From Isoetes taiwanensis (taxonomy: Eukaryota; Streptophyta; Lycopodiopsida; Isoetales; Isoetaceae): DNA of 64,000 bases. Of the stretch, positions 59,887-64,000 are shown piece by piece. The notes beneath the pieces were generated by a model. That model was not told the DNA's origin and searched no databases. It saw nothing but the letters and a program-made list of their open reading frames with translations. A program made the position numbers and the translations under genes. The stretch covers positions 3,831,962 through 3,895,961 of the forward strand of contig JAJEKV010000054.1 of assembly GCA_021234155.1 (NCBI GenBank), in the 5' to 3' direction. Each line of letters begins with the position of its first letter. The first letter of the stretch is position 1.

Positions 59887-61386
59887 TGTGACGTTCCAGT
59901 ACGATATACGGTCTCAAGACGTATACCGTACTGCACCGTCACGCGTACACGACGTCCAATCGACGTGTACGCCGACGTGTACCCAAGCAAGGATGCCCTA
60001 GGGGGCAACTTGCAATGGTGCGCACTCTTAGCAATGCGCGCACTTTTAGACCTTTAACCCATTAAAGGCAGACCAAGGGTCATGGAAACCCTAAACCTAA
60101 CTGATAGCCTACATAAGGCACCAAACCCTAACTTTCCCTTTTTCGCCCACAGACCTTCCGTGCTCCAATTCGCGCGCCTAAGGAGTCAATTCCAACTCCC
60201 ACGGTCTGCCCGTGCGCCCCAGCTTGTCAGATCACTCTTCCGACCGCATCCCGAAGCAGAACAGAGACATGTACGCCTTCGGATCGAGAGGAGTGAACCA
60301 GTGATCAGGTATTTGGTCGATTGAATAGCCTAAACCTTATTCCAGCCTTCGAACCAGTAGGTTTAGCCTATTAAATCACCCTTAGTAGCCAAGCTGATCC
60401 TGAGATTGACTCTAACTAAAGAACCTAACTCTACGAAATAGATTAGTTCTTATTACTTATGTTGATATGATGGACGGATGCATTCTGTGGACTCATTGTA
60501 TTGGGAAGGGGGGTAGAGACTTAAAGCTTAGTAGATGATGCTCCTAGCTAGTCCCTCTTAGTGCATTACTAGATTTCGGCCTGTGTACAAGAACCCCACC
60601 TGGTTGTGGGTGAAGGGCCGACCGGGCTTAGAATGAGGTTCGATGTTCTCGACCCTTGACCGATCCCTCCCGTGTGTAAGGCCCCACCGGGATCGAGAGT
60701 GACTAGGTCTAATGGCTTGCCACTGAGTGTGGGTAAGGCATGGGCTCGACACCCGTGGGGTGGAGTTCACCTTCCAGTGGGTTAAGTCGAATAAGGGCGG
60801 TGGCCCTCTAGTCACCTTGGGTCAGCATGGAGATCTCTGGTGGGAGTGATCCCTACCTGCCCCATCGGAACTGGGGAGATGCAACCCAGGAATAGCCCCT
60901 TTGGCTATGCATCCCCGGAAGGATACCGGGTCCCAACACTTTTCAACCTACTCTGCAAAGTGTGCACAGGAGGGGCAGATGGAATGGACAACCCTAAGCC
61001 ATGTTCTTATGCCAGCCCAATCCATTGTCACGATTCCGTCTGCACTGAACTCTGGAGACCCAAGCTTGTCAGTCATCCCCTGGAGTCTGAGCCTTGGGTA
61101 GGAACTTCCTTTGTATTGTGCTGATCTTTGTCTATGCAGATGTTGATGTGCCACCCTTCGAGGTGGATATATGATGTTATGTTACTGACGTGTATGTTTA
61201 CGCCTTCGGCAGCCTAGGTAGGCCGAGGGAGATCGGGGTAAAATGACCCTTCATTCTTCCCAACCGTGGACTCGTGACGGTCACGTTGATATGTGGAGGG
61301 CCCTCAGACGAAGATGGAGCTGGTATGGGGGATGAACTCCTATTTGTATACGGTGCGGGCATCGTATATGAGTAGGGGACGTCACA
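59887..61386 (+). repeat. 3' LTR of element A
   Basis: Starts TGTGACGTTCCAGTACGATATACGG and ends GTAGGGGACGTCACA, followed by target duplication AGTTC. A 13-bp near-perfect hairpin is at 59898-59910 with 59920-59932, close to its start. It corresponds end to end to 2554-4045. Confidence 0.92.
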
Positions 61387-61571
61387 AGTTCTACTAGAGA
61401 AGGACCTATCTTTGCATGGAATTTAGCCATGATCTCTTGGTAGTAGGGGGTAGCATTGATGGTTGCATCCACATCGATCTCCTTTCAAAAACAAATAAGA
61501 CCGAAGTTGATGTCACCCACCATTGAGCGAGCAAGGCGGCTGCACCATCGCCTAAATGCAGATGTTGCCAT
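61387..61571 (-). pseudogene. ORF-B of element C, N-terminal part
   Basis: Starts MATSAFRRW at 61571, then has an in-frame stop, KEIDVDATINATPYYQEIM and KIGPSLVEL, where element A is inserted. It matches the start of ORF-B at 6754, which supports that start. Continues at 2553. Confidence 0.78.
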
Positions 61572-61866
61572 GATGCTAGAGTTGCTGGGGATATCAAACA
61601 GATGAGGAAGCGCCTCTGGGAGCTGAAAAATCGTCTTCGAGTGAGGAGCAAAGGTGTAGGGTGCAAATGAGGGTTGTGGTCCTATTTATAGACAAAACCC
61701 TAATTTTGGAAAATTTTAGGGTTTGGGAATATCTATCATTCTAAGGTGCTGCTATGCAAATCATAGGCAAACTAGGTTAAAGAGTGCATTCTAAGAATCT
61801 TATTGCAACAAATTCCATCTAATTTGGAGGAAGTTGGGGCAAGTTAGGTCAAATTTGGTTTGACCA

Positions 61867-62133
61867 CTCACACAGTGCGCGAGAGGCAGTTCCAAAATTT
61901 TCGGATTGGCTCCTGGCGCACTCTGTGAGAGGTGGGGCTCTGTTTGGGTCTAAGATGGCTCAAAACTTGCAATCTAAGGGTCAAATCCTACTTATCTCGA
62001 CGAGTTAGGTCAGATTTTGTCCTTACTTTCTACATTTGGCCAAGTCTTGGCAAAGATTAGTGGCCGACCACTCACACAGTGCGCGAGAGGCAGTTCCAAA
62101 ATTTTCAGATTGGCTCCTGGCGCACTCTGTGAG
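61867..62133 (-). repeat. Hairpin pair between H3 and ORF-B of element C
   Basis: Inverted repeats at 61867-61929 and 62071-62133 with arms CTCACACAGTGCGC and GCGCACTCTGTGAG, nearly identical to each other. Confidence 0.82.
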
Positions 62134-62271
62134 GGTGGGGTCAAAATCACTGACTTTTGATCCAAATTGGATAATTCCAAATGCAGATATCATTAATACA
62201 ACCTAATTACTTACAATTTTACACTTTATCATGATCAAAACTTAATTTTGTATTTACAAAAAGTTCTATAT

Positions 62272-63414
62272 TTACACTTCTTTCTTAATAAATCTGGCTA
62301 GTTTCATGTCCCTGGGCATACAAGTTACTCTCTTAGCATGGAGAGCACATGCTAGAGAGTCTTCAGAGTGTTATACTAGCCTCTGCTCCACTGCCTCCTG
62401 CAATGCGAGTAACATGTCATCTGTTACTCTCTTTGTATTGTCAAACTCCTGCAAAATTTTGCAGGTCAGTCTCGCGAAGGCGGCTCGTGGGATCAACAGC
62501 TTGTAGCTCCTCTGAAAATGGCGGATCTCCCGAGCAGCTCTCGCAAAGTATGAATCCGCCTTTCTCTTCATTGGCTTCTTCGAGGGTGTTGATCTTTCCG
62601 GGGGCGGCTTCAGGGTGTTCTTCTTCGACGGCCTGCCTCCCTCCACATAGGTCACCTTGTGCTGCTCATAGTACTTCGAGTACTCCTCATACATTTTCAT
62701 GTATTGGTTGTACTCCTTCAGCTTCTTTCTGTACTCTTGCTCGTGCTTGAGTACATAGGACTCCCTTGCTGGCCGGCCCTTCTTGGGATCTGCTGTCGGC
62801 TTTGGCCACTTGGGGTAAAGGGCTGCTGCTGCCGCCGATTCCTCCTCTGAGCCTTCAGTTGGGCGGGGGATCCTTATCTCCTCCTCATCTGACTCAGTGT
62901 CAAAAGATGATGAAGGTGGCCTATCGGGCTCTCGCTCCGTTATGGTAACCCTTTTTGCCAGTGTTGATTTTGTCTTTCGTCGGGGTTCCTTCGGCACCTC
63001 TGGGTCCTTCCCTTTTTCTTCCCTCCCCTTCTTACACTCCTCCTTCAACCTTTTCCGCTCCATCTTCTCTTCGATCCTCTTCCTCTTGGCTGTCCTCTTC
63101 TTCTTCCCCGTCTTCGCCATCTTCTTTATCCTCCGCACTATCTCCTCTAGTGTATCGTCGTCCTCGTCCTCGTCATCCTCCTCGTTCTGGCCTCCATCAC
63201 CCTGGCTTTCAGGGTTTTCCTGCTCTTCGGTATCTTGGGCGTGTTCCTCTTGATCCTGCTGCTCCTGATCCTCCTCCTCGCCATCGGGATTTGGGTCCGG
63301 GTTCTCCTCTTGCCTGGCTCACTCCTGAGCCTCCCTGGCCTTCTGTTGAGCAGCTTGGGCGCTGATGTAGTCGTCGGATACTACCATCCTTGCAGTTTGT
63401 TTGGTCCGGACCAT
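62272..63414 (-). pseudogene. Histone H3-like ORF of element C, two in-frame stops
   Basis: Starts MVRTKQTARM at 63414, matching H3 residues 2-8 (R2, T3, K4, Q5, T6, A7, R8); K9 is Met. One frame of 381 codons runs to 62272, with a TGA at codon 32 (63319-63321) and a TAA (62371-62373) inside the fold. The linker is Gln/Glu/Asp-rich, then Lys/Arg-rich (MRRIKKMAKTGKKKRTAKRKR, here 63077-63138), then PKWPK. The H3 fold shows [53 protein letters not shown] and ends KKEV. It is closest to the copy in element A. The tail is separated from the fold by about 270 residues. Confidence 0.9.
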
Positions 63415-63638
63415 GTTTTGAAATAGCGTGATCGCCTTCCGGGCGCCTAAAAATCGCCTTGTTGGACGAAGAGCTGCTAATTGGAGAAGGAAGGTGAAAA
63501 TGAGGAACCTTTATGGTCAATTTATAGGTCTGGGGATTTTAGGGTTTGGACCTGCAATTTCATGTTGTATAATCCTGCAAGGTATTAGTGTTGGTAGAAT
63601 AATTACATTAGGTTTGTTTAGGCAAAAAGTGTCCACCA

Positions 63639-63914
63639 CTCACACAGTGCGCGAGAGGCACTTCCGAAAATTTTGGATTGGCCCAGGGCGCACTCTGTGA
63701 GGGGTCACCTCTTTTTTACTCCAATTTTCAATTTATAAAGTGTTTCTTAGTATTGTAACATACAGATCTAGCTCAATTTTAAGGATTAAGCTGCCTTGCA
63801 CTATCAGATTTCACTAATTATGCATCTTTCTAGGCCAACATGGGTCCACCACTCACGCACTACGCGAGAAGCCATTCCAAAATTCTCGGATTGGCACTGG
63901 GCGCACTCTGTGAG
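63639..63914 (-). repeat. Hairpin pair in the leader of element C, upstream of the H3 ORF
   Basis: Inverted repeats at 63639-63701 (arms CTCACACAGTGCGC and GCGCACTCTGTGAG) and 63852-63914 (arms CTCACGCACTACGC and GCGCACTCTGTGAG, weaker). They take the same position as 4251-4510 in element A. Confidence 0.8.
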
Positions 63915-64000
63915 GGGTCACACCTTTTTGGCCATAATTTTGCAAGGTACTTAGCATTTTTCTACTTGCTGCTCTAGAGATTGGAATTTTTTTTTTTTCC

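Larger units (their letters stand above)
2554..61386 (+). mobile_element. Element A: Ty3/gypsy chromovirus-like retrotransposon carrying a histone H3 gene, split by a 46-kb insertion
   Basis: The element is bounded by TG...CA LTRs of about 1.5 kb (2554-4045 and 59887-61386) and by the target duplication AGTTC at 2549-2553 and 61387-61391. The duplication restores ORF-B of element C when the insert is removed. The internal order is primer site, histone H3-like ORF, ORF-B, gag, RT/RNase H, integrase with chromodomain, polypurine tract. Between RNase H (about 11905) and integrase (about 57815) lies about 46 kb of unrelated DNA including a host gene. The element is therefore two halves of one insertion. 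The LTRs differ by scattered substitutions and small indels, so the insertion is not recent, unless some differences are sequence errors. Confidence 0.85.
61387..64000 (-). mobile_element. Element C, 5' part: leader, H3-like ORF and start of ORF-B
   Basis: Reading leftward from the window end there is leader sequence with two hairpins, the H3-like ORF (63414-62272), a spacer with two hairpins, and the start of ORF-B (61571), which is interrupted at 61387 by element A and resumes at 2553. The leader near 63840-64000 matches that of element B near 17880-18060, so the two share 5' sequence. Confidence 0.85.

Noticed and set aside
1-64000. tRNA or rRNA genes
   Set aside because: The only tRNA-like matches are 12-base primer sites complementary to initiator tRNA next to LTRs.

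Overview
The window looks like nuclear DNA of a land plant. The evidence is one host gene with many spliceosomal introns, encoding a plant-type peroxisomal acyl-CoA thioesterase with a cyclic-nucleotide-binding-like domain, plus primer sites matching plant initiator Met-tRNA and several families of plant Ty3, Ty1/copia, LINE and CACTA elements. The intron density and transposon load would suit a non-seed land plant, but the clade cannot be settled from this sequence. Nearly everything except that gene is transposable element.

The outermost layer is a minus-strand Ty3-type element (element C). Its 5' part is at 61387-64000 and its continuation is at 1-2553, so both window ends lie inside it. 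Element A, on the plus strand, is inserted in element C's ORF-B with a 5-bp target duplication AGTTC (2549-2553 and 61387-61391). Element A runs from its 5' LTR (2554-4045) to its 3' LTR (59887-61386). Its order is LTR, initiator-tRNA primer site, hairpin pair, histone H3-like ORF (4720-6054), hairpin pair, ORF-B (6754-8279), gag, reverse transcriptase/RNase H (to about 11905), [about 46 kb of other DNA], integrase with chromodomain (57815-59058), polypurine tract, LTR.

The main discovery is that these elements encode a histone H3. The first ORF of element A begins MARTKQTARK, the H3 tail with K4 and K9, and ends in an apparently gapless H3 histone fold of about 91 residues. The two are separated by an acidic/basic linker of about 340 residues. 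The same gene is present in the same place in element C (62272-63414, start MVRTKQTARM) and in a third element, B (16276-17469, start MAQTKCTAQK). All three copies have stops or frameshifts, but tail and fold remain recognisable. The H3 ORF is flanked by paired long hairpins whose arms differ between families yet stay complementary. It is followed by a second conserved ORF of unknown function (ORF-B).

The roughly 46-kb block inside element A's pol holds, in order: the 5' part of element B (minus, 11905-19694); the intact 17-exon thioesterase gene (21070-44895), whose introns are swollen by copia fragments, a LINE 3' end and a young LTR element with identical LTRs (39002-41952); an AT-rich intergenic stretch; a DNA element with long inverted repeats (about 48944-50042); a CACTA-type transposon with TSD AGT (50375-55622) carrying a MITE-like repeat; and the polypurine tract and LTR of a further Ty3-type element D (56283-57647).

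No bacterial-style operons, CRISPR arrays, tRNA or rRNA genes were seen. All retroelement coding regions except the integrase of element A are broken.
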